The translations under genes were made by a program, and so were the position numbers. Positions 11,775-22,347 of a stretch of DNA of 64,000 nt are shown here, one piece after another. How positions within the stretch are numbered: position 1 is the stretch's first letter; every line of letters begins with the position of its first letter. Origin of the DNA: Cliona cf. orientalis (Eukaryota; Porifera; Demospongiae; Clionaida; Clionaidae); assembly GCA_963930775.1 (NCBI GenBank), contig OZ005701.1:6827669-6891668 (forward strand), read 5' to 3'. Below the pieces are notes generated by a model. It saw only the letters and a list, made by a program, of their open reading frames with translations. It had not been told where the DNA came from and searched no databases.

Positions 11775-12385
11775 CCATAGTCTAAGAATCAACATATTGA
11801 CTTTATTAACAAAGTATATATGTGTGATTTGAGATTATCAAGGTTTCTGTGAATAGCAGGGGTGTAGCTAGCCCAGTGTGGCTAGCTGAAGTGTATCAAA
11901 AATGGGATAAATTAGCATTGAAACTGAGATGCTAATACGTTTATATCCGAGATTTAGCATTTTTCACACAAGCTCAAAAAGAATGCTATCTATGGGGAAG
12001 ACGTGCCAGTATCCATGTGTAATTAATTTATGGAGTATGCTGCAGTCACGACCCTGTACCATATTCTTTGGGCTAGATGTGGAAGCTATCGATACCTTAA
12101 CCATCATAAATTGCTAGTGCTACCAGTTGCCAATACCTTAATTGGGGTGCATGGTCGACTCGGAATGCACCCTAGCTGTGAGCGTCTTGTTGGAAGTTGT
12201 TGACCCATGACCTCCTCTCATCATACATACCCTATGATCATCCATACCCCTTTGGTAAGCTGGCAATTTGACTTTGGTTGCTAGATAATGGCTCAATGAC
12301 AAATTTAATCTGTAATGCTGTTATGTTCTCAGATTATAACATACTTTTTTTATATACTTTTTTTAACCCAGTTGTGAGGAAGCAA
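11775..12385. other. Non-coding stretch after Death gene 3 with a dispersed repeat
   Basis: No gene is visible. The part at about 12130-12310 (a GGGGTGCATGGTC and ACTTTGGTTGCTAG region) resembles 32320-32465 in the kinase intron, so it is a dispersed repeat. Confidence 0.4.
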
Positions 12386-12664
12386 CTAAGGTGGCTGTTC
12401 TGCTTCAGATATTATTGCCAGTAAGTAACGCTTGATGACAATCCGGGCTGGCAATTCTGGACATCTTAACAAGACTAGACTTGAATGTATCAAGATCCTG
12501 ACGACTATCTTCGAGAGATGCTGCATCTGTGGCTGAACCCGGCCAATCCTGCCCCCACCAGAGTGATACTTGCTAGTGCAGTTGAACCATACAGTCCAGC
12601 AATTTCTCAAACAATTCAATCCGATTTTAGTTGGCTCCCGAAAAATATAAAGGATCGAGGTTGA
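12386..12664 (+). pseudogene. Decayed Death-domain (module D) fragment
   Basis: The plus strand holds a damaged copy of the second Death domain of the gene at 13453-16912. The part at about 12493-12630 reads YLREMLHLWLNPANPAPTRV and continues with LASAVEPYSPAIS, matching CLREMLNDWLNQKDPAPTKS and VDAVEMYNPSLAD of that gene. Upstream, LQILLPVS is still recognisable (about 12401-12424), but stops and frame changes interrupt the middle. It is probably a relic of an older tandem duplicate. A cryptic exon is less likely because no intact frame links the two halves. Confidence 0.6.
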
Positions 12665-12703
12665 TGAAAGCTTCAATAACTGCATAATACTATTATACAT
12701 GAC

Positions 12704-12894
12704 TACCGTAAATCTGGAAATTTTCGTTGTAAAAATATTTTCGTAGTTGGTGGCGGCTACGAAAATTAATCTTACGAAAATTAGTATGCACCGTTAATGC
12801 TAATGCGGTAAGGGGTCGTTCCTACGAAAATATTTTTACACGAAAATTTATCATACGAAAATTTCTGTACACGAAAATTTCCAGATCTACGGTA
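12704..12894. mobile_element. TACCGTA-type miniature element, divergent member
   Basis: Starts TACCGTAAATCTGGAAATTTTC and ends GAAAATTTCCAGATCTACGGTA, a clear inverted pair. The interior repeats ACGAAAATT words. It belongs to the same superfamily as the copy at 8309 but with other inner sequence. Confidence 0.7.
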
Positions 12895-13452
12895 TTTAGA
12901 TGTGTATATCCCCATATTAAATTTTATGATTCTAGCCACTGAGCTACCATACATATGTACATGTAGATACGTGCCGCCCACGCACCACACCATTCGCCAT
13001 GCACGGATATCCGGATATGGGATATGGGATCCGGATTCTTATTAGAGCGCGTTTGCGCAATTGCCATGCCATTAGAATATATACGCCCACGCAACCCAGA
13101 TCTGATCTGAGTCAGCAAAATTAAAAACAAACAACAGTGCATGCAGTATACTATATTCTATATACATTGCGCAATTGCATGATGTGGCCGGCCCGGCCGC
13201 GCCGGGGAAGACCCGGAGGAAGTACCTGGCCGGCCGGCCCAGCTTTGAGGGCGGGTCTGGGAACGTACTGCTCATGCTGACAGGGCTAGGTCCTCTATTC
13301 CCGATCCCATTCCATCGTTCCAGTCCACCGAATCCCAAACATCCCTAGCGCCAGTAGCGCCAGCTAGCTGACGAAGCAGGATTGGCCACCCTATTTAATC
13401 GAGGCTACGGTTTTTTTTTACTCATACCGTCTACTGAATCTCGGCATCCATA

Positions 13453-16400
13453 ATGGCAAAGTAAGTAAAACTAGTTTTGCTTAAATATCAGTCATATTAA
13501 TGGGCTAGTCCAGAGATACACCCATCGAGGAACGATAATTACATCCTGAGGAGGGTAGCTTGACTTGATGAAGTCTTTGGGGGGGGGGGGGGGGGGGTGT
13601 TTAATGATGGGTTTGGGTTTGGATTTCAAGGGGGATGAAGCGGTGTTTTTTAACTTGGCAATGTCTTAGGGGTCACTGCCTCCATTTTAATAGTAAGTCT
13701 TCAGGAGGAAGGGGCCTATAGCGATTCCGGATAATCGACCTAGGCACATAAAGTCAGTTATAACCGCTTTGCAACAGAGGGGATTAACGACAAAAATCAC
13801 AAGATAGCTTAGGAAATTCTCTTTCATTTAAGGTTACGGGATAGTATTCGACGCGCAATTTATAAATGATTGAGCACAAACACAGTTCACATATATTTTA
13901 GTGCGGTTTAGTCGGAAACGCAAATGAACGGCGACCATTTCCAGATATAAATAAAGTCCAAGTTTCTGCCTCAACTTTTGAAGACCAGAGACTCAAACGA
14001 ACTGACTTCGCTGTCGTTCACGATAGTCCATCGATCAGAGCAGGGCCAAATATAGCTCTTTTTCGAAAACTCTAAGATGATAAGTCATCAGACAAGGTTT
14101 TGTCCTGGAGGGCCACCATTAAGCGAGTCACATGGCAGCTGAGCAGTAAGTTTTTATGTTCGCTTTCTGTTCGTGTAACTCGACAGAGTTTAAACGCTAT
14201 ACTTGGCCCTGTAGAGACTCGTAAGCTATCATTTTGTTTGTATGTATGTAATTACATAAAGGCTGTTTACCGTGGCAAAAACTGACGCAGGAAATTGCAC
14301 GTGGACAAAAACTGGAATATAACTACGTATCTCATTTATTATTCATGTAAACTTTGACCATGCGTGGGCGGAACACTATCCCGTAACCTTAGGCCTCGAA
14401 ACAAGTGAATCAGTTCAGTGCACGCCTTGTGCATTTAATTTTTAGCTCTATGGAAATTTGTATGGGAAAATAATATTCAGCACGTAACTCAGACAAATTT
14501 CAACCGTTCAAAAAAACACGTATCGCTGAATATCCCTCACCGAGTGGAAGCTATTGATACCTTAACCATAGATATTGCTAGTGCTTCCAGTTTGTGCCAT
14601 CGAAAATTTAGGCGTCCGTAATCGCTACCTATTACTTGTCTTCAGGTGAAATAGAAAAGTATTCCTCAACAGGGGTGTATCCTGTATTGGCCCAATATTT
14701 ATAATTCCAGTGACCAGCCCCACTAGATATATTTAATATAATATTGGTGCCCCTTATCTCATAGGTATGAGAATCAGGCTGTCTAAGGGGGCGTTCACAA
14801 ACAGGTTTCTGTCACGCTTAGCGTCAAATTGACGTTAGGGGGGCCGGGGAGGGGATCTTGCCATACGTTATGAAAAGTGCTGACTCAGCATATGTACCAG
14901 TAGAGTACAGTGCATGCAGCTGCAGCTACATTTAATATATAGTACCACGTGTTACCAACCTTCCTTCATTGCTGGATTGTTGCCTATTTTAAATAACGAA
15001 GACAAAAACGGTGATCAAAAAGTAAATTTTCCACACAGAGAAGGATATTTATGGTGGTCGGTAGGTGATCAAATCTAATATTTTTTTATGGCATGGCTCG
15101 AGCTCATCAGTCAAAATCCCAGGCCAAGACAACTTCAGCGCTAAATAATAGTTAGAGGCCTTTTCCAATGGTCCCTATGCTCTTTTAAGGCCACTCCAAA
15201 TTGGTTCATTGTTCCCTAGCCGATATGCGATGCGGGTGGGCAGCTCAGCTGGAAATGGTCATTTATTCACAAGGTTGGTTGGAAATGGTCGTCAAAACCA
15301 TAAGTTGAGCGATCTGAAGCGGTATACTGTCCTAGAAATATATACGGGCGGAAATCAAGAGGGAATAAGAATCAACTAATTGATTTGGAGTGGCCTAATA
15401 GAAGACCCAAAGGCCTGAGACTGTAGCATCTCAAATGACGTGAGGGCACTACTAAGGATCTGAGTATCTTGGGTTCTACCCCCCCCCCCCCCCCCCACCA
15501 CCACAACCACCACCTCAAATGCTCTAATTAGTGGGTGGGACATATATGATCTCGAACTCGGGCATCAGCTCTCACTACTGGTTTGAAATCTAAAACAACT
15601 ACCTTCCTGCATGCAGAATATAAAAATCTGTGATGATACTATGAGTTTGTCCCACCTATTAACACAGTGCAAGTGTACAATGTCATCACTGGCGTAAGAA
15701 GTGGGGGGGCTGTAGCCCCCCCCATCTTTTCAGGCAAGTGGGTGTAGTTCCACATAAGCCTGGTAACAAGAAGTCTATTTTGCTAGAGATTTTGTGAATG
15801 AACATCCACTTTAAAGCCAAATTAGCACAAAAATGGGCATGATTTAAAGGCATTTAAGTGTGGTCCAAAAAATTTTAGCGCGCTTTGCGCGCAATATATT
15901 TTAAAGCCCCCCTATTAAAAATCATCTTCTTACGCCACTGGTCATGTATGTACGTATAGTCTTCAGCATGTTATGTCAAAGCCTCAATACTTTATGTATA
16001 TCCCTACAGTGTATTGGATGATATAAAGCACGTTGGCCGCATAGCTGATTCTATGTCAGAGTGGGAAGGGGCTGTTGGAGATGCTCTAGAACTAACGTAT
16101 GCAGATCGAGAGGCTATCAAAGCAGCACATCCGGGAAAACTCAACTTACAAACGTAAATTTCTCTCTATATATTATATATACACACACACACCTTAAGAA
16201 CAGCATATATTACAATGTCATAGCTTGGCAGCAGGAAATTTGCATTTATTATTCTAGCCTTGTCCCTAGGCTCCCCTCTCAATCTTTCACTGTTATGTCA
16301 TAGAAAAATGGGACATGACCACATTATAACATAGCATGAAAGAATAGAATTTGAATTAGATGTGTCCAATTGCTGCTAAATTCTGAAGTAAACTTCTAGC

Positions 16401-16912
16401 GAAGTCTATATATAAGTGTTTTTCTCGGCAATCGACTAGTTAACCTTTAATATTATTCATTTACTAGGAGGATGGCTCTAATGCTGTGGAAACAGAAGAT
16501 GGGTAGCCGGGCCACTGGTGACAATCTCGCCAGGGCCTTTGGAACTGCTGGCTACCAGCTGTATGCAGATAATGTCAGAAGAATCTGCGGGGAATCAGGA
16601 GGTGGGGGAGGTGCACCTAAAACTGCTTCAGTGACAAACGCCAGTTCTGACAGTCCACCTAATCTGCCTACGTTGTTCAGGATTTTGCTTCCAGTGAGTA
16701 GCCAGTGGATGAACATAGGGGTGATGCTGTCACTCAATCACGGACGTCTTACCGCGATTGAAACTCGATGTAGAGGTGTTCCCGATAACTGTCTGCGAGA
16801 GATGCTAAATGATTGGCTCAATCAGAAGGATCCTGCTCCCACCAAATCGGCACTCGTCGATGCTGTTGAAATGTATAATCCATCACTGGCTGATAGGATT
16901 TCTGCCCTGTGA
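13453..16912 (+). CDS. Double Death-domain protein (modules B-D), 198 aa, with an 8-nt first coding exon
   Basis: Exons: 13453-13460 (ATGGCAAA, donor GTAAGT), 16010-16153, 16468-16912 (TGA). Total 597 nt, phases 2 and 2. Exon 2 is 144 nt, as in gene 3, and reads VLDDIKHVGRIADSMSEWEG. With the start of exon 3 (MALMLWKQKMGSRATGDNLA, GYQLYADNV) it forms module B. In gene 3 an intron follows here; in this gene the frame continues through a Gly/Ser-rich linker into a second Death fold (module D: LFRILLPVSSQWMNIGVMLS, REMLNDWLNQ, LVDAVEMYNPSLADRI). No catalytic or membrane part is seen. The first exon is inferred from conservation with gene 3. A CG-rich stretch at 13180-13260 precedes the start and may be its promoter region. 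Confidence 0.74.
13719..14627. mobile_element. 909-bp inverted-repeat element in intron 1 of Death gene 4
   Basis: The ends TAGCGATTCCGGA and TCCGTAATCGCTA form short inverted termini. A 364-bp deleted copy in reverse orientation lies at 37202-37565, and an internal piece (AGACTCAAACGAACTGA, GGCCCTGTAGAGACTCGTAA) recurs at 42246-42752. No transposase frame is seen; it is a non-autonomous element. Confidence 0.65.
15187..15397. mobile_element. AGGCCACTCCAAATTG inverted-repeat element
   Basis: The left end AAGGCCACTCCAAATTGGTT pairs with the right end CAACTAATTGATTTGGAGTGGCCT. A related end occurs at 52140. About 210 bp, non-coding. Confidence 0.6.
15687..15940. mobile_element. CAGTGGCGTA-type (hAT-like) miniature element
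   Basis: The left end CACTGGCGTAAGAAG and right end CTTCTTACGCCACTG are inverse with one mismatch. The CAGTGGCGTA terminus is typical of hAT non-autonomous elements; a second member lies at 44814-45181. No clear 8-bp target duplication was seen. Confidence 0.6.
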
Positions 16913-17413
16913 TAACTTTCCTTGAGCATCGGAGAAGCACCCAGTCATTTTTTGTAAAGTTGTAATCATTATACTTTTGTATATATAGCCTCATGCCCAT
17001 CCCTATTCCCACCTTTTCAATGTTACGCTAACTTTTGTACTTTTGTATCATACTTTTGTAGTACTTTAGACAACCAACTTTGTTATTGTTATGTCTAATA
17101 TGTTATTCGTTCTCAGTATGTCATTTTTGTATATTATTGTTGCTTTCAGATGTACAATATTATTATAGGACATACCAAACAGACTTTAATTAACTTACTA
17201 GCTATATATGTGGTTGGAATAATCAAGCTAGGGCATAATAATAATATTATAGATTTGGGTCCAGGGTAGTCTCGTCCCCATGCAGTAGGGACCAGCCTCC
17301 TTGCGTGTGTGAAAGAGGGCTAGGGACAAGACTAGATCCAGGGTTGATATTAAATTTTTATGATGGTGGATGGCTACCTTTAACTTACTTACCTCAATAT
17401 GCATGCTCTGTAG
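16913..17413. other. Gap between Death gene 4 and the G6Pase-like exons
   Basis: This 500-bp stretch contains an inverted-repeat piece at about 17270-17334 (GTCTCGTCCCCATGCAG; GGGACAAGAC). It lacks any exon matching the N-terminal 110 residues expected for the gene that follows. Confidence 0.55.
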
Positions 17414-17633
17414 GTGTACCGAGTGGTCATGTGATGATCTCTACAGCTGTGTTGCTCACCTGCACCCACTACTTTTACTCTACAAAACACCCGAGTCAGC
17501 CTACATCAACCAGTGGTGCTAATCTTAAGAAAGATGCAGCTTTGGCATTTACTCGAATGGGTGTACTGCTGTTTGGAGTGGTCATTGGACTGACAAGAGT
17601 GCTCATCTCATCCCATTTCATACATCAGGTGGA

Positions 17634-17673
<40 letters not shown>

Positions 17674-20020
17674 TCAGCCTTTTGGGTAAAGGTCATATAC
17701 AGCCACAAGGAAATGTAGTGGTTAGATTAGATAGCACAGTCATTCTGTACTAATTTGGGCATGATTTATTATTACCGTACCCTCGCGAAAGAGGGCCCAC
17801 TACGGAATGTCGGCCCACCCCCCACTTTGGGCTCAAGTTCCTGCTAAGGTCTAGTGTTTACTCGAATATGCGCCCATGTGTAGCTGCCCTTGAAAACGCA
17901 GCTCAAATGGCTGGTTTGTGAGGACTAAACTTCGAATATTCCGATAAATAACGTGCTAAACAGCCGTGAAAACTAAGCCTAGCTAGCTTTATGTCACGTT
18001 TCAGCACAAGTATTAAGGTACCATTAAATTGCGTGGGCGTGAGGTGGGGGATATGACACCTAAACCACATCAAAGTCATTAGTGAGGTGCATGTTGTGTA
18101 ACCACGCCCTTTTAATTGCACAGGTCTCAGGGGTGTGGCTGCTAGAGCCGGAAGTGTTCATTTAATATCCTCCATGGACCGGAAGCCGAGCCGGAAGGGA
18201 GGGGCCAGGCCACGCCCAAAACAGCCCCACCCTGTTCCCCAAGGACCACCATTCTCAATCAAGTGCCTACTAACCACCGGATGTCCACCGGAAGCCCACA
18301 ATCAATCCCAATTAAAACACACAGCTTCCTCAAGGCCAAAACACGCACAAACACTTGGAGGCCGTTCTGCCACACCGCCCACGCAAGAGCTCACCTCATT
18401 TCCTGTGTGGGCGGAGTAACAACACGTCATCGCAACCACATCCGCTTCAAACCATCGTCAGCTTCCGTCCAGCCGTACAGGCCCCTCGATCGCACCGCCG
18501 TACAGTGCCTCATTAACAGACATGGCCTCACCTTTGACCTCCTGCCACGCCCCCAAAGCCTCCTCGCGGGGTTCAAAGGTCACCACCGCTTCCGGGACAC
18601 GCCCACCTATCGCCGAGGCCAAGTCCCAGGCGCCGATGTCCAAGCACTGGCCCGTGAAGCCACGCCCAATCGGAAGCAATAAAACCTGCATTAACGCACA
18701 CGCACACACTCCACACAGTGCCAGGAACACGCCCACTAGCTTAATTAGGCCTAATAAGCTTTTTTTTTTTTTAAGTCGTTGCGGTTAATAGTTAAGAAAG
18801 AATGCTTTGATCTTGCTTTGATGTGGGCAATTACCGGCCTTTTCTTCAGGGGCCACTTCCGGTCGCTAATTACACGCGCATAATCATCCCTGGCCGATTC
18901 TGGACACGCCCACCTTCGACCAAAAGCACTCGTATGGCCTCTTCGGCCACGCCCCTTCACGATTCGCTAATTGAATTAGCCATTCCTGACGCTCACGCCC
19001 ACGCAATTAAATGGTACCTTAAGTGATCGTACACGGCTAGCGATCGTAGCCACGCCCACTTATACGGTTGCACTCAACGACACACGGTGAAGTATCACGG
19101 CCGCCCCTTGCTATGGAGTGGTAACCGCGCTTGAATAAGGCTGAAATCAATGGTAGCTGCCGAATTAGGAAGCCTTTAGCGTGGGTAACTTACCTGGGCG
19201 CTCTTTCGCGTATAAATGCGATACTGATACCTCGAATATCGCCCCATCCCCCAATCTTGGCCCAATGTAAGGTGCACCGCCCATGGGCCCTCTTTCGCGA
19301 GGGTACGGTAAATTATGTTGCAATCTATCAACCGTGTTGTTCGACGACCTTTACCCACACCATCAATGGAGTTGGTAAAGGTCGTTGAACGAAAATCTGC
19401 ATTTGTCTGAGGCATGCACTGTGGATGTGGAAAATTGTTTCATAATCATACAGGTAGTCCTGGGACTTGGTGTTGGCTATATGATTGACAAGATCTCATC
19501 ACATTCCACTGCTGTCTTTCTCTCTAAGCTTCAGAGGATGCTACCCAATAGTAAAATCAACCTCTTTATCTCGTCAGCAGTACTCCTCCTCAGTGGAGTG
19601 GGCATCTACCATGGCCTCAAGGTGGTTGGACTAGATCCAGAGTTCTCAGTTCCACTGGCAGTCAAGTATTGTCAGGAAAGGTCATGGGTTCATCCAGACA
19701 CGACACCATTTTATAGCCTGATGCGCAGCACAGGGGCTCTGCTGGGAATGGCAGTCATGGCTTATCTTGTTGGAGACAAAATGGTGAAGATAGAGAGAGG
19801 ATGGACCACCGAGAGACTTCGGAGAGTTGGTGTGAGCCCTGTACTTATTAAGTTTTTTGGATTGATTTTTAGTTTAGCTATGGTTTTCTTTCTTCATTCT
19901 AAGTATGCGGTTCCTTCATTTATTAAGAGTGGTGATATTGTGTTCTATTCTGTGGCTTTGTTTAAAGCTGCTTCCATACCCTGTGTTACCTTCCTTCCAT
20001 GTTTGTGCATAGTTTATTAA
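17414..20020 (+). CDS. Glucose-6-phosphatase-like protein (PAP2 superfamily), N-terminal part not found
   Basis: Two exons join in phase 0: 17414-17628 (acceptor CTCTGTAG, entered in phase 1) and 19454-20020 (TAA end). The product carries phosphatase motif 2 (GVPSGHVM, His of SGH) and motif 3 (TRVLISSHFIHQ, Arg and catalytic His), continuing across the splice as HQVVLGLGVGYM. The C-terminal part has the family signature WVHPDTTPFYSLM and several membrane segments ending FYSVALFKAASIPCVTF. G6Pases hydrolyse glucose 6-phosphate in the ER membrane with active sites facing the lumen. The first 100-110 residues, with motif 1 (Lys and Arg-Pro), are not in the 500 bp upstream or elsewhere nearby. 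Either distant exons were missed or the gene is 5' truncated. G6PC1, 2 or 3 type cannot be told. Confidence 0.78.
17772..19312. mobile_element. 1.5 kb GC-rich element with 28-bp perfect terminal inverted repeats, inside the G6Pase-like intron
   Basis: The left terminus TTACCGTACCCTCGCGAAAG continues into AGGGCCCA, and the exact inverse closes the element at 19285-19312. TA flanks both ends. After the termini both sides continue with similar but diverged sequence (GGGCTCAAGTTCCTGCTAAG type at the left). The interior at 18130-18990 is much richer in GC than the neighbourhood, with many CCACGCCCAC words and several overlapping open frames up to 139 codons. None resembles a transposase I recognise. 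A foreign or captured segment is possible. Confidence 0.8.
19345..19386. repeat. Small hairpin of the GGTAAAGGTCGT motif
   Basis: TTCGACGACCTTTACC and GGTAAAGGTCGTTGAA face each other around a short loop. Each arm contains the dispersed GGTAAAGGTCGTCA-like motif discussed in the findings. Confidence 0.6.
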
Positions 20021-20976
20021 TACTCATAATTAATTTTCTGTAATCTAAAGCTAATCATCACTAGTCTTGTTAGTTCATAGGTAGATTTACGTAATTTTCA
20101 TTAGCTATCAGTTCTGCACAATCATGTGTGATCAAGTGTTAATGATTATGGTACAGCAAGAGTACATGAGCACTGCAACTGCCTTTGATAGCTAGCATTC
20201 TTGCATATATGAAACTACTATTCCTAGTAGTAATAATGGTATTGTTGTGTAGCTGCAGTGTAAACTGTAGCAAGGCTGCATGTCCCTTTGCCAGAAGCTA
20301 GCTGGTAAACCACAGCTACGGTACATACTAAAGCTACATAGTAAAGGACCACACTGGCTATTATCATAATAAAATTAATGGTTAGCAGCTTGTTCAATAC
20401 CTACAATAGTAATAATTGGTGACTGTTATGATGTCAATATGACTGAAGCACACAATGTCATGTATGTGGTCTCAGCAGTATATACCATATTGAAGGTATT
20501 CCATCTCATCATGTAAACTGAGTCAGCACCTGAGCAGTGTGTCGTCAGTAATTGTTGAAATTTCTAGACACCTGCAGATTTACTTCCTCAGCTATTAGAC
20601 CAGTGACCACATCTGCATGGTGTGGTATTGTTAATAATGTGTTACACTGTAGCTCCATATCACCATGTGTACCGGACTGAAGTGCCAGATCGATGTACAG
20701 TGTAGCTAGTTATAATTGTTTGACTGTCACAATAATTTTGTGTTCCAGTTAATGATGGTGGCTTCATGCACTTAATATACCATAGTAACTATAACTATTA
20801 TATTGCATTATACTCTGTACACATGTATGTCTAGTAGTGCTATAGGATAACTAATAATTATCTGGTATGGTAGCCCTGGGTAAGACAAACATGAAGCATT
20901 GGTTGCAAGCTATTACCATCGACAGCTATGGTTGAGCTTCTAAGTGCACAGCACACCTGCATGGTGCACCAAACTC
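20021..20976. other. AT-rich intergenic region
   Basis: Between the G6Pase-like gene and the small secreted-protein gene I see no exon, RNA gene or bounded repeat. It probably holds the 3' UTR of the former and the regulatory region of the latter. Confidence 0.45.
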
Positions 20977-20983
20977 TATATAA
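20977..20983 (+). promoter_or_regulatory. TATA box of the small secreted-protein gene
   Basis: TATATAA lies 122-128 bp upstream of the ATG at 21105. With initiation about 25-30 bp downstream, the 5' UTR would be near 95 nt. This is the clearest core promoter in the window and suits an abundant secreted product. Confidence 0.6.
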
Positions 20984-21104
20984 GCTGGCTCTCTCTTGCA
21001 ACTTCATCCTCTATCAAAAAACTCCAGCACTTGCAAACATCAATCGATCTTCAGAATCTCTATTATATCATCGTTTCAACGTCAATTAACGGCTAAACTT
21101 TAAG

Positions 21105-21774
21105 ATGAAGGTGGTTGCTGTTTTTGTTGTTGCTTGCATCGCAGTGGCTCTTGCTTATCCCTACGATGACCAGAAAATGGAGATTCGACGCGGGAATCCA
21201 GTGGTCTACAATCAAGCTCTCAACAAGTGGGAGGAACAAACTTCTCAGATACAGGAGGAATGTGATGAAGGTGGGTATTGTTGTATTACTATAATTATTC
21301 TTATTTTTAGCTTTTTAAGGATCCCTGTATGGCACCGTATACGTATACATGAAAAACTTTTCGTTGGATAAACATTTCACCAAACCCAGCTACCCATGGC
21401 CAGTTGTACTAGATGATTATTTTTGCCAATGCACGATAAACTTATCTTCTGGCATGCAATCTTTAAAACATGCATGCATGACGTGATAAAAGTACTAATT
21501 TAAAATTTCTATGTACTAATTATTATGGCTATTACAGCTATTATACATAATAATTAATAATATTATACAGTGCATGCAGATCTACTATGATAGCTTATTA
21601 ATAGCTTATCTTATTGTGTATTTATGATGGTACCCTAAAAAAACTGCAGTGTGTGTTGGCTGCTTCAAGACCAAGTGCTGTGGTAAAGCTTTTGGCAAGT
21701 GTGTCTGCAAGGAACCATATTGGAAGGACTGCTGCAAGAAGGACACTGTGTGCACCCCAGTTGCAAAGCAGTAA
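21105..21774 (+). CDS. Small secreted cysteine-rich protein, 96 aa
   Basis: Two exons, 21105-21270 and 21650-21774, join in phase 1. Exon 1 starts MKVVAVFVVACIAVALAYPY, a typical signal peptide with cleavage likely after the ALA stretch near residue 17, followed by an acidic/basic spacer. Exon 2 encodes nine of the ten cysteines found after the signal peptide (VCVGCFKTKCCGKAFGKCVC, then KEPYWKDCCKKDTVC) and ends VAKQ. The pattern C-x2-C-x4-CC-x6-C-x-C-x7-CC-x5-C suggests a disulphide-rich fold stabilised outside the cell. I do not recognise the family; roles could include defence, matrix or signalling, and none is supported over the others. The intron lies between the spacer and the Cys-rich domain. 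Confidence 0.75.
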
Positions 21775-22347
21775 CTGTATTTTACCATGCCAATTAAGAA
21801 TTGATCTTTCAAAGCAATAATTATTAAGTAGCTAGCCATAGCATGTGAACAGAGTGCAATAATTATAAATAGTTAGTCACAAAGTTTGAGTTTGTTGTCT
21901 CGATTGTGCACTTTAGTTTTGTATAATTAGGTATAATAATAATAATATTATAATAATATTATCTCCTGTGATGTTAAGAGGGGGGAGGGTCGGGTCAAAG
22001 TTAATGTCACAATTAATTTTCATCAATAATTATTATCACAGTGATTGATCACCCATAGCTACGTAAAATTATATACCCCCCAATAGCTGGCATAAAAATT
22101 TTGGTAATGGCCAGCAAAATTTAACAAATTTTCACGCATTCATTGAACTCAGCGACATTAAGGCCCGAGTCTATAGTAATGTAGCTGATTTGAGCTCATT
22201 AAATATGTGTATTTACAATAACTCAACAATGCTTTTATACAATGGCTTATAACTTGGTTTATATATACTACTTAAAGAAAGAAAAAATTTAAGTGGTTAA
22301 TTAAATCACACAATTAATGAAAATTTGCCCTGAGGGACTTTAAGAGA

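Noticed and set aside
14100-14285. Small protein shared with 42395-42700
   Set aside because: The similarity is due to two copies of the same dispersed repeat; frames are interrupted differently in each.
18135-19026. Protein-coding genes in the GC-rich element
   Set aside because: Several overlapping frames are open on both strands because of base composition; none shows a known motif, a splice pattern or a good start context.
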